Shown here: piece after piece, positions 12,190-19,567 of the stretch
Numbering within the stretch: position 1 is the stretch's first letter
Layout of the letters: every line of letters begins with the position of its first letter
DNA from: Gordonia jinghuaiqii
Lineage (GTDB): Bacteria > Actinomycetota > Actinomycetes > Mycobacteriales > Mycobacteriaceae
Direction of reading: 5' to 3'
Length of the DNA stretch: 64,000 bases
Assembly (NCBI RefSeq): GCF_014041935.1
Contig: NZ_CP059491.1
Span: 1-64,000, forward strand
Notes under the pieces: generated by a model
Databases searched by the model: none
What the model saw: the letters and a program-made list of their open reading frames with translations, nothing else
Told to the model about the DNA's origin: nothing
Translations under genes and position numbers: made by a program

Positions 12190-13389
12190 CTAGACCTTCA
12201 GTTTGTAGTCCTTCAGCAGCGCGCGGCCGATGATCATCTTCTGGATGTCGGAGGTGCCCTCACCGATCAGCATGAACGCGGCTTCGCGGTAGAGCCGCTC
12301 GATCTCGTATTCCTTGGAGTAGCCGTATCCGCCGTGGATGCGGAACGAGTCCTGCACGACCTCGTTGCAGTACTCGGCGGCGAGCATCTTGGCCATACCG
12401 GCGCCGACGTCGTTGCGTGCACCGGTGTCCTTGAGACGGGCCGCCCTGACCATCATCGCGTGGGCGGCCTCGACCTTGGTGGCCATCTCTGCGAGGCGGA
12501 ACAGGATCGCCTGGTGATCGGCGATCCGCTTGCCGAAGGTCTCGCGTTGCTGTGCATAGGCGATCGCGAGCTCGAAGGCCCGTAGCGCGATGCCGCAGGC
12601 ACGGGCCGCGACGTTGACGCGCCCGACCTCGACGCCGTCCATCATCTGGTAGAAGCCCTTACCCGGTGTCCCGCCGAGGACCTGGTCCGGCGAGACCCGG
12701 TGGCCCTCGAAGACGGCCTCGGTCGTGTCGACGCCCTTGTAGCCCATCTTGTCGATCTTGCCGGGGATGGTCAGGCCCGGAGCGGTCTCGCCGAAGCCAA
12801 CCTCCTTCTCGACGAGCATGGTGGTCATGTTCTTGTAGACGCTGTCGGCTCCCTCATCGGTCTTGCACAGCACGGCGATGAGGTTCGACGTGCCGCCGTT
12901 GGTGAGCCACATCTTCTGGCCGTCGATCGTGTACCAGCCGTCGTCGCCTCTGGCGGCTCGCGTCCGGATGGCTGAGACATCGGAGCCCAGGCCCGGTTCG
13001 GACATCGAGAACGAGCCCCGGACCTCTCCGGTGGCCATCCTGGGCAGGTACCGCTGCTTCTGCTCGTCGGTCCCGTGTCGCATGAGCATGTAGGCCAGGA
13101 TGAAGTGGGTGTTGATCACGCCGGAGACGCTCATCCAGCCGCGGGCGATCTCTTCCACGCACAGGGCGTAGGTCAACAGGGACTCGCCGAGTCCCCCGTA
13201 CTCCTCGGGGATCATCAACCCGAAGACGCCCAGCTCCTTGAGACCGTCGACGATCTCCTGGGGGTATTCGTCGGCGTGCTCGAGCTCCGTCGCCACCGGC
13301 AGGATCTTCTTTTCGACGAAGGAACGGACCGCCCTGATGATCTCGGTCTGTTCCTCGGTCAGTCCGTCGGTGGTGCACAGCTGGCCCAT
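12190..13389 (-). CDS. Acyl-CoA dehydrogenase
   Basis: FAD-dependent enzyme for the alpha,beta-desaturation of an acyl-CoA. The 399-residue protein has the usual N-terminal helical domain, the middle beta domain (GEVRGSFSMSEPGLGSDVS and KMWLTNGG) and the C-terminal helical domain. The C-terminal signature reads IGEGTSDIQKMIIGR, which supplies the Glu found at the catalytic-base position in short-chain acyl-CoA dehydrogenases. ATG 13389 has a good aaggaga site. It runs opposite to the PrpD/ABC operon, in the same direction as the MFS and GntR genes, and is 60 bases downstream of the MFS gene. It probably belongs to the same pathway. The substrate is unknown. Confidence 0.92.
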   Translation of the reverse strand: MGQLCTTDGLTEEQTEIIRAVRSFVEKKILPVATELEHADEYPQEIVDGLKELGVFGLMIPEEYGGLGESLLTYALCVEEIARGWMSVSGVINTHFILAYMLMRHGTDEQKQRYLPRMATGEVRGSFSMSEPGLGSDVSAIRTRAARGDDGWYTIDGQKMWLTNGGTSNLIAVLCKTDEGADSVYKNMTTMLVEKEVGFGETAPGLTIPGKIDKMGYKGVDTTEAVFEGHRVSPDQVLGGTPGKGFYQMMDGVEVGRVNVAARACGIALRAFELAIAYAQQRETFGKRIADHQAILFRLAEMATKVEAAHAMMVRAARLKDTGARNDVGAGMAKMLAAEYCNEVVQDSFRIHGGYGYSKEYEIERLYREAAFMLIGEGTSDIQKMIIGRALLKDYKLKV

Positions 13390-13449
13390 TGGAGTTCTCC
13401 TTTGTTGGGTGTTTGGGTGTCGGTGGGTGGGGGATCAGGGGGAGGGACC

Positions 13450-14640
13450 TCACCCCGAGTCGGGCCGCATGTTCACCGTGGCCGTCAAGGTGAGCAGCCC
13501 CGAGGAGATCAGGAGCAGGCCGCTGGCGTGGAAGATCGCGCCGACGCCGATCAGACCCGACAGGGCGCCCGCTGCGATCGGAACCGTGACCTGACCGATG
13601 CGGTTGCCGGCGAGCCTGACCGACAGCGCGGCGGCCCGGTTGCGCGAGTCGGCGATCAGCGTCACCCACGACATGGTGAGCGGTTGGCCGACTCCCCAGA
13701 AGAAGCCCATCAGCAGCATCGCGAGCATCAGCGGGACGACGGCCGAGGTGAACGGGATCAACGCCATCGGAACACCCGAGACGAGCGTGGCGGACACCAG
13801 CAGCCATCGTCGCGGTATACGTCGTAACAGTATCGGCATCGCCGCCCGGGAGATGACCGACGTGACGGTGCGGCCGGTGAGCAGCGCGGTGACGGTCGCG
13901 ACGCTCAACCCCATCGTCTGCCCGAGGACGGGAAGGTAGGCCATCAGCAGATCCATGGCTGTGAGGACGGTCAGGCTGGAGTACATCGCCGGCTTCATCC
14001 CGGGAGTCGCGAGGAGCCGGAACGTCGACTGCTGACCGTCGACGGCGTCGGACTGGCTGACCCGTTTGGTGTCGCCGGGTGCGAAGACGAACGCGAGTGG
14101 GACGGCGGCGGCCGCGATCGCACCCATGACGAACAGTGCCGGGCCGGTGCTGACGACACCGGAACCATGGGTGGTCAGTGTCGCGACGAGTCCAGCGATG
14201 GGGAAGCCGAGTAGCTGTCCGGCCGACACACTGAGGGTGAGGTGGCCGAAGCGGCCGTCCATCCGGTCGGGGGGCGACCACAGCGCGACCATGCTCTGGC
14301 ATGCGACCGTGTGCAGCATCTGGGCCAGACCCAGGGTGGCGCTCGCGACACCGAGGATGGCGAGATTCGAGCTCATCGCGGCGAGGAGTACGGCGACAAC
14401 GGTGAGCCCGAGGCCCAATCTCAGTGCCGGAACGGCCAATCCGCGGTCGACGGCGCGCCCGATCCGGAGGGCGACGACCAGGGGGAGGATCGCGAACACC
14501 GCGGTGATGACACCGACGTCGACGCCGTCACCGCCCAGTGCCAGGACGCGGTAGGAGATGAGGGTGCGGACGCCACTGAGAACGGCATGTGACAGCAGCG
14601 TGGCGACCGCGACGGAAACGAACCAACTGGGCCGCCGCAA
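13450..14640 (-). CDS. MFS transporter
   Basis: A Major Facilitator Superfamily permease of about 396 residues with around twelve hydrophobic helices. Typical short loops include RIGRAVDRGL after helix 2, which resembles the MFS loop 2-3 motif. The reading frame continues far upstream through the overlapping gntR gene, but there the translation is Pro/Arg/Ser-rich and non-membrane, so it is not real. The likely start is TTG 14640, just after the gntR stop (14648), although its ribosome site is poor and the exact start is uncertain. Its position directly after gntR suggests cotranscription and export or uptake of the cluster's substrate. Direction and substrate are not evident. Confidence 0.82.
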   Translation of the reverse strand: MRRPSWFVSVAVATLLSHAVLSGVRTLISYRVLALGGDGVDVGVITAVFAILPLVVALRIGRAVDRGLAVPALRLGLGLTVVAVLLAAMSSNLAILGVASATLGLAQMLHTVACQSMVALWSPPDRMDGRFGHLTLSVSAGQLLGFPIAGLVATLTTHGSGVVSTGPALFVMGAIAAAAVPLAFVFAPGDTKRVSQSDAVDGQQSTFRLLATPGMKPAMYSSLTVLTAMDLLMAYLPVLGQTMGLSVATVTALLTGRTVTSVISRAAMPILLRRIPRRWLLVSATLVSGVPMALIPFTSAVVPLMLAMLLMGFFWGVGQPLTMSWVTLIADSRNRAAALSVRLAGNRIGQVTVPIAAGALSGLIGVGAIFHASGLLLISSGLLTLTATVNMRPDSG

Positions 14641-14647
14641 GACGGCG

Positions 14648-15409
14648 TCAGCGTCCGGGCTCGGCGACGGCCGGGGCGGTGCCCGCGGATGCCTCCGTGT
14701 TGCCGGTCGGTCCCGCGTTCCCGGATCCCTGAGCGTGGTCGGGTCCCTCGGCTCGCAGGTCGGTGTTGGTCTGGCGTAGCTCCCAGGCGTGCAGGACGTG
14801 GTCGCGCATGGCGGTGCGCGCGGCAGCGGCATCGCGGCGTCCGATGGCCGCGAGGATCTCGTCGTGGTCCTTGTCCAAGGCGGCGGAGAAGGACTTGACG
14901 CGCCACAGCGTGATCGAGGGGCTGAACCGCTCCCACAGGTGGCGGACCGAGTCGGCGACCACCGTCGAGGCATTGGCGTAGATCGCGAAGTGCAACTGCT
15001 GGTTGAGGAGTGAGAGCCGGGCCGGATCATCGCCGGCCGCAGTCGCCGACACCAGGGCGTCGTTGGCCCGGACGATCTCCTCGTAACCCTCGTCGGTCAT
15101 GCGCTCGACGGCGATCTCGCAGGCCAGTCCTTCGAGTTCGGCGCGCATCCGATAGAGGTCCTGGGCCATCTGGGGGGTGAAGTCACGCACGGTGGCCCCC
15201 CGGTGACTCGTGTATTCGATGGCGCCGTCGCCGGCCAGGATCCGCAGGGCCTCGCGGACCGGGGTCGGACTCACGCCGTACCGCTTCGCGATGGCGGTCT
15301 GCCGGATCTGGTCGCCGGGGTTGATGACGCCCGACTCGATGTCGGCCCGCAGACGTTCGAGCACGTAGGCCGTACGGCTCTGGGGTAGGGGTGCGTTGAT
15401 CTGGGTCAC
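14648..15409 (-). CDS. GntR-family (FadR/FCD) transcriptional regulator
   Basis: A 253-residue regulator with an N-terminal winged helix-turn-helix (about residues 10-80: RQTAIAKRYGVSPTPVREAL, then YTSHRGATVRDFT) and a C-terminal all-helical FCD ligand-binding domain (MRAELEGLACEIAVERM through HLWERFSPSITLWR). FCD regulators usually bind small organic acids or their CoA esters and release DNA on ligand binding. The final 35 residues are Pro/Ala/Gly/Thr-rich and appear disordered. The start is GTG 15409. It is divergent from the MmgE/PrpD-ABC transporter operon across a 220-bp gap that contains repeated attctata motifs, so control of that operon is likely (inference). Confidence 0.92.
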   Translation of the reverse strand: MTQINAPLPQSRTAYVLERLRADIESGVINPGDQIRQTAIAKRYGVSPTPVREALRILAGDGAIEYTSHRGATVRDFTPQMAQDLYRMRAELEGLACEIAVERMTDEGYEEIVRANDALVSATAAGDDPARLSLLNQQLHFAIYANASTVVADSVRHLWERFSPSITLWRVKSFSAALDKDHDEILAAIGRRDAAAARTAMRDHVLHAWELRQTNTDLRAEGPDHAQGSGNAGPTGNTEASAGTAPAVAEPGR

Positions 15410-15496
15410 TGCGGTCGGCTCCTGATCGGGCTGGGGTTTCGCAGACAGAATGCCGGGATCTCCCGGGCTACTGAGCAGTAAGCATAGCAGGGAACA

Positions 15497-15540
15497 TTCT
15501 ATAGGCGAGACAAAAGATTCTATAAACTATTGACTATTGC
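15497..15540. promoter_or_regulatory. Candidate GntR operator/promoter in the divergent gap
   Basis: AT-rich island in GC-rich DNA. The octamer attctata occurs at 15497-15504 and 15518-15525, 21 bases apart (two helical turns). It is followed by two adjacent copies of actattg (15527-15540). On the minus strand the octamers read tatagaat, which also fits a -10 element for gntR. The gap between gntR (ends 15409) and the MmgE/PrpD gene (15630) must hold both promoters. Operator identity is inferred. Confidence 0.45.
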
Positions 15541-15629
15541 CGGTCTTCTCTGTCAGGGTATGACCCGGCTCACGTGATGGACCTCACGCCAGAGCCGACA
15601 AATCACCCGCCGACCCACCAGGAGAAACG

Positions 15630-16961
15630 GTGACCAGACTTCACAACCGGCGTTGGGCAGCGCTGGAAGACCGCGATCGCGAGCAGCTTCGATCGCTGCT
15701 CGTGGACGCCCTCGCCCTCGCCGCCGCGGGAACGGCGTCGGAGGACGCCCGAGCCGTCCTCGCCGGCCTTCGCACGGTCGGCGGTGGCGACGTGCGGGTT
15801 CCGTGGACAGACCTGCACCTGGCCGCGCCCGCGGCGGTCGCGGCGATGTCGACCCTCATCCACGCCTGGGACTTCGACGACACCCACGACGAAGCAGTGG
15901 TTCACACCGCGAGCGTGGTGGTGCCGACCGTGCTGGCCGCGGCTTCCATCGGCAAGGCCGACGGGAAGAGCGTCGTCGACGGTCTGGCCACCGGGGTCCA
16001 GGTTCTCTCGCGTCTGGCCCGCCTGACCGGCCCGCGTACGGGCGTCATCCGGACCGCAGGGCTCGGATCCCTCGCCGCGGCAGCCGCTGCCGCCACCGTC
16101 TGGGGTGTGCCCGACGAACGGATCGAGCACGCGATGGCCCTCTCCCTGGGTGCGGCGCTGGCCCCGGGCACGCGGCAGGCAGTGGTCGACGGGTCGGTCG
16201 CCAAGCGGCTTCAGCCCGGCCTCGCCGCACAGTTCGGCTTCACCGCCGCTGCCCTGGCCGCGCAAGGGGTCGAGGGCCCGAGCGGGTGGCTGTCCGGCGA
16301 GTTCGGCCTCGCGCCGGGTTCCGACCTGACCATCGACGATCTCTTCACCGGGGACTTCGAAGGCCGGTGGGTCGCACTGAAGCCCTACCCCGCCTGCCGG
16401 TACACCCACGCGGCACTCGCGGCCGCCGAAGCCCTGCATGTCCGGCACCCCCGGTGGGACGCCGTCGCGCAGGTGCGCGTGCATGTCCCGGAGGGGCCGG
16501 CGTACTCCCTGGTCTCCCGGCCGTATGAGGACCGCGGCGCCCCGCTGGTGGACGCACAGTTCTCCATCCCGTGGCAACTGGCCGCCCTCTGGGTCACCGG
16601 CCGCTACGACCTGACCACCCTGTCGGGCGACGACCTGCGAGACCCGGCCATCGCCGCCGCGGCCGCCCGGGTCGTCGTCGAACAGGATCTACCCGAGAGC
16701 GCGGTGATGACCGGGGCCCGCGTCGAGGTCCGCGCGACCGACGGATCGCACAGCGTCGCCGAGGCACCCATGCCCGGCGCCGACGGCACCAGCCGGCAGG
16801 CACTGGCCCGCAAGGTCGAGTCGTGCCTGCGGGTCGCCGCCCACCCCGACCACGCCGGCGCGGTCGCGGATCTCGAACAACTCGCCGCCGGGCTACCCGA
16901 GCTCGACGCACCCTCCCTTGCAGCCGCTCTGGACCGCTGCACCGTGTCACTCCTTCCGTGA
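15630..16961 (+). CDS. MmgE/PrpD family protein (first copy)
   Basis: MmgE/PrpD proteins include 2-methylcitrate dehydratase, cis-aconitate decarboxylase and related lyases or epimerases acting on di- and tricarboxylates. The 443-residue protein shows the family landmarks WDFDDTHDEAVVHTASVVVP (near 70-90), KRLQPGLAAQ and ALKPYPACRYTHAALAAAEA. The GTG 15630 start has an aggagaaa ribosome site. It is the first gene of the operon, 45 bases before an acyl-CoA dehydrogenase, and shares the operon with a second, clearly different MmgE/PrpD protein. The substrate is unknown; the neighbours suggest a carboxylic acid later handled as a CoA ester rather than the methylcitrate cycle, since no prpB or prpC is present. 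Confidence 0.87.
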   Translation: MTRLHNRRWAALEDRDREQLRSLLVDALALAAAGTASEDARAVLAGLRTVGGGDVRVPWTDLHLAAPAAVAAMSTLIHAWDFDDTHDEAVVHTASVVVPTVLAAASIGKADGKSVVDGLATGVQVLSRLARLTGPRTGVIRTAGLGSLAAAAAAATVWGVPDERIEHAMALSLGAALAPGTRQAVVDGSVAKRLQPGLAAQFGFTAAALAAQGVEGPSGWLSGEFGLAPGSDLTIDDLFTGDFEGRWVALKPYPACRYTHAALAAAEALHVRHPRWDAVAQVRVHVPEGPAYSLVSRPYEDRGAPLVDAQFSIPWQLAALWVTGRYDLTTLSGDDLRDPAIAAAAARVVVEQDLPESAVMTGARVEVRATDGSHSVAEAPMPGADGTSRQALARKVESCLRVAAHPDHAGAVADLEQLAAGLPELDAPSLAAALDRCTVSLLP

Positions 16962-17006
16962 CCCGAGCCTCATCCATCCAACGAGACGAACAGGACTCCC
17001 CGCCCA

Positions 17007-18158
17007 ATGGACTTCAGCCTCACCCCGGAACAGACTGCCCTCGTCGATTCCGTCACCAAACTCGCCGAGCGTGAATTCGGCGAACGTGCTTTCACCAGAA
17101 CAGAATTCGCGTGGGACAGCCTCAAGGTCCTCGCCGACAACGAGCTCACCGGTCTCACGCTCCCGGTCGAGGTCGGCGGTCAGGGTGCCAGCCTGCTCGA
17201 CGCGGTCCTCGTCATGATGGCGATCACCAAGGTGTGCCCGCACAGCGCAGACGCATTGCAGGCCAGCAACTTCGGTGCCATCCGTCAGGTCGCCAACTTC
17301 GGGTCGGACCACGTCAAGGCCGAGGTGCTCCCGTTGTTCCTCTCCGGCGACGCGCTGGTGACCGCAGGCATGAGCGAGCCCGAGGCCGGCAGCGCGCTGA
17401 CCGATCTGCGCACCACCGCGCGGATCGAGGGCGATCATGTCGTGCTCAACGGCCAGAAGTGCTGGAACTCCCACGGACCGGACGCCACCCACTCGGTGGT
17501 CTGGTGCCGCTTCGGCCCCAGCGCCCGCGACATCGGCGCGGTGCTGGTCCCGTTCGACTCGCCCGGATTCACCAGGGGCAAGCGCGAATACCACATGTCC
17601 GGCGAATCGCACTGCCAGTTGTTCTTCGACGAGTGCAAGGTGCCCAAGGAGTACGTCCTGGCCGACAGCGGGGCACTGAAGAAGATGCTCTCGATCTTCG
17701 GCGTCGAGCGGATGGGCAACGCCTCGCGGGCCCTCGCGATCGCGGAGAAGGCATACGACATGGCCGTCGAACATGCGTCGACGCGTACCCAGTTCGGCAA
17801 GAACCTGTGCGAATTCCAAGGTCTGCAGTGGAAGTTCGCCGACATGAAGGTCGAACTCGACGCCGCCAAGATGCTGCTGCTGCGCGCGGTGGCCAATGCC
17901 GATGCCGGCACCCCGGACTCGACCGAGGCCGCAATCGCGAAACTGCACGCCAACCGCACCGCCTTCTCCGTCGCCAACGACGCGATGCAGGTCTTCGGCG
18001 CGAGCGGCTACTCCCAGGAGTTCCCGCTGGAGTACATCGTGCGGCGCACCCGCGGCTGGATGATCGCCGGTGGCTCGGTCGAGGTTCTCAAGAACACCAT
18101 CGCCCAGTCGGTGTTCGGCCGCCGCTTCGACCAGCGTGCCGGGGCGGTCGCCCGATGA
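17007..18158 (+). CDS. Acyl-CoA dehydrogenase (second)
   Basis: A 383-residue FAD acyl-CoA dehydrogenase with N-terminal helices (DFSLTPEQTALVDSVTKLAE), the middle domain (AGMSEPEAGSALTDLRTTAR, GQKCWNSHG) and a C-terminal domain containing ASTRTQFGKNLCEFQGLQWK. At the site where short-chain enzymes have Glu-Gly-Thr, this one reads AGGSVEVLKN, so the usual C-terminal catalytic Glu is replaced and another residue must serve as base, as in several branched- or long-chain subfamilies. It lies between two MmgE/PrpD genes; its TGA overlaps the ATG of the next gene. The substrate is not evident. Confidence 0.91.
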   Translation: MDFSLTPEQTALVDSVTKLAEREFGERAFTRTEFAWDSLKVLADNELTGLTLPVEVGGQGASLLDAVLVMMAITKVCPHSADALQASNFGAIRQVANFGSDHVKAEVLPLFLSGDALVTAGMSEPEAGSALTDLRTTARIEGDHVVLNGQKCWNSHGPDATHSVVWCRFGPSARDIGAVLVPFDSPGFTRGKREYHMSGESHCQLFFDECKVPKEYVLADSGALKKMLSIFGVERMGNASRALAIAEKAYDMAVEHASTRTQFGKNLCEFQGLQWKFADMKVELDAAKMLLLRAVANADAGTPDSTEAAIAKLHANRTAFSVANDAMQVFGASGYSQEFPLEYIVRRTRGWMIAGGSVEVLKNTIAQSVFGRRFDQRAGAVAR

Positions 18159-19567
18159 GCATCACCGACACCAGCACTCCGGTGGCCACCTCGACGACGA
18201 CCTCCCTCGACGGCGCCACCGACGCGCTCGTCGCCTGGGTGGTCGAGGCCACCACCACCGAGCTGCCGGCCGCGGTCGACCACCACGTCCGCCGCCTCCT
18301 CGTCGACTACATGGCGGCGGTGGTGCCGGGTTCGACGACCGACGTCGCCCGCGCCGTCGCCGGGCACGTCGCGGCGACCTACGGCGGCAACGGGGCCACC
18401 GCGGTCGGCCTCGGCCGTGTTTCCGCACCGGGCGCCGCGCTGCTCAACGGAACCAGCTGTCACAGCCTCGAAGTCGACGACGGCTACACACCGGGATCGG
18501 TGCACCCCAGCAGCGTCAGCTTCCCCGCGGTGCTGGCCGCGGCGGAGGTGCTGGGCAGCGACACCACCACGACGACCCGTGGCCTGGCCGTGGCCCTCGA
18601 GGTCACCTCGCGCCTGGCCGCCGCCGGCCATCCGACGACGTGGCGCAACCACTTCCACAACACGCCCCTGGCCGGGGTCATCGGCGCCACCTGCGGTGTC
18701 GCGGTCCTCCACGGCCTCGACGCCGACCGCCTTCACGACGCACTCGGCGTCGCCGCGTCGCACGCCGGCGGACTCTTCGCCTTCCTCGGCAAGTCCGCCG
18801 AGGTCAAGCGGGTGCACCCGGGCAAGGCCGCACGCGATGCCATCGCCAGTGTCGAGCTCGCTGTCGCCGGGGTCACCGGTCCGCGTTCGATCCTGGAGAC
18901 GCCGCACGGTTACGTCGACGCCTTCGCCGACGGCGGGTTCGACGCAGGTGTGCTGCTCGACGGACTGGGCCGCGACTGGGCGGTCCTGAACTCCTACGTC
19001 AAGCCCTATCCCTCCTGCCGGCACCTGCACGGACCGATCGACGCCGTCCTGGCGCTGCGGGCCGAGCACGGTATCGGGATCGACGACGTCGCGAGCGCGG
19101 CGGTGCGTACCTACACCGTCGCCTCACACCACGCGGCGCCCGTCGTCGACTCCCTGCTCGACGCGCAGATGAGCATTCCGTTCGCGCTCGCCACCGCCCT
19201 CGCCCACGACGAGGTCGGACTCACCGAATTCGACGGCCCGGCGCGGCAGGACCCGCGGATCCGTGAGCTGGCGACCCACGTCGAGGTCGTCGCCGACGCA
19301 CAGTCCGACAGCGAGTACCCGAGGCTGCGTCCGGCGTCGGTGGAGCTGCGGCTCCACGACGGCCGAGTCGTCTCCCACCGGGTGGAGCTGCCGTACGGCG
19401 AGCCCGGCAACCCGGTCTCCGACGAGGAGATGACGGCCAAGTTCGTCCGTCTGGCCGCACCGGTCCTGGGCGCCGACGAAGCACGTGAACTGGCGAAAGA
19501 CCTGTGGGCGTTCGAGTCCCTCGACGTCATCGCCCGCATCGACCTGAGCGTGAGGAAACAGTCATGA
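18155..19567 (+). CDS. MmgE/PrpD family protein (second copy)
   Basis: A full-length 470-residue MmgE/PrpD protein. Landmarks are HSLEVDDGYTPGSVHPSSVS at about 105-125, KRVHPGKAARDAI, and NSYVKPYPSCRHLHGPIDAV. The HPSS block is closer to canonical PrpD/MmgE sequences than that of the first copy, so the two copies are not a recent duplication. ATG 18155 overlaps the preceding stop (ATGA), and its own stop overlaps the next ATG in the same way, so translation of the operon appears coupled. The longer open frame running upstream from 17111 is a shadow of the acyl-CoA dehydrogenase. Reaction and substrate are unknown. Confidence 0.88.
   Translation: MSITDTSTPVATSTTTSLDGATDALVAWVVEATTTELPAAVDHHVRRLLVDYMAAVVPGSTTDVARAVAGHVAATYGGNGATAVGLGRVSAPGAALLNGTSCHSLEVDDGYTPGSVHPSSVSFPAVLAAAEVLGSDTTTTTRGLAVALEVTSRLAAAGHPTTWRNHFHNTPLAGVIGATCGVAVLHGLDADRLHDALGVAASHAGGLFAFLGKSAEVKRVHPGKAARDAIASVELAVAGVTGPRSILETPHGYVDAFADGGFDAGVLLDGLGRDWAVLNSYVKPYPSCRHLHGPIDAVLALRAEHGIGIDDVASAAVRTYTVASHHAAPVVDSLLDAQMSIPFALATALAHDEVGLTEFDGPARQDPRIRELATHVEVVADAQSDSEYPRLRPASVELRLHDGRVVSHRVELPYGEPGNPVSDEEMTAKFVRLAAPVLGADEARELAKDLWAFESLDVIARIDLSVRKQS

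Noticed and set aside
12909..14302. 482-codon minus-strand frame overlapping the acyl-CoA dehydrogenase and MFS genes
   Set aside because: Arg/His/Pro-rich shadow of two well-supported genes in a different frame.
14641..15030. Upstream extension of the MFS transporter to 15030
   Set aside because: The extra 130 residues are Ser/Arg/Pro/Thr-rich, contain no helices and overlap gntR in another frame.
15540..15600. parS site (tgtttcacgtgaaaca) near cacgtg-containing sequences
   Set aside because: ctcacgtgatgg at about 15572 and other cacgtg words in the window lack the flanking gttt/aaac arms. I saw no parS by eye; a pattern search would settle it.
17111..18154. Long N-terminal extension of the second MmgE/PrpD protein
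   Set aside because: The extension is Arg/Gly-rich and overlaps the complete acyl-CoA dehydrogenase gene in another frame. ATG 18155 overlapping the upstream stop is the natural start.
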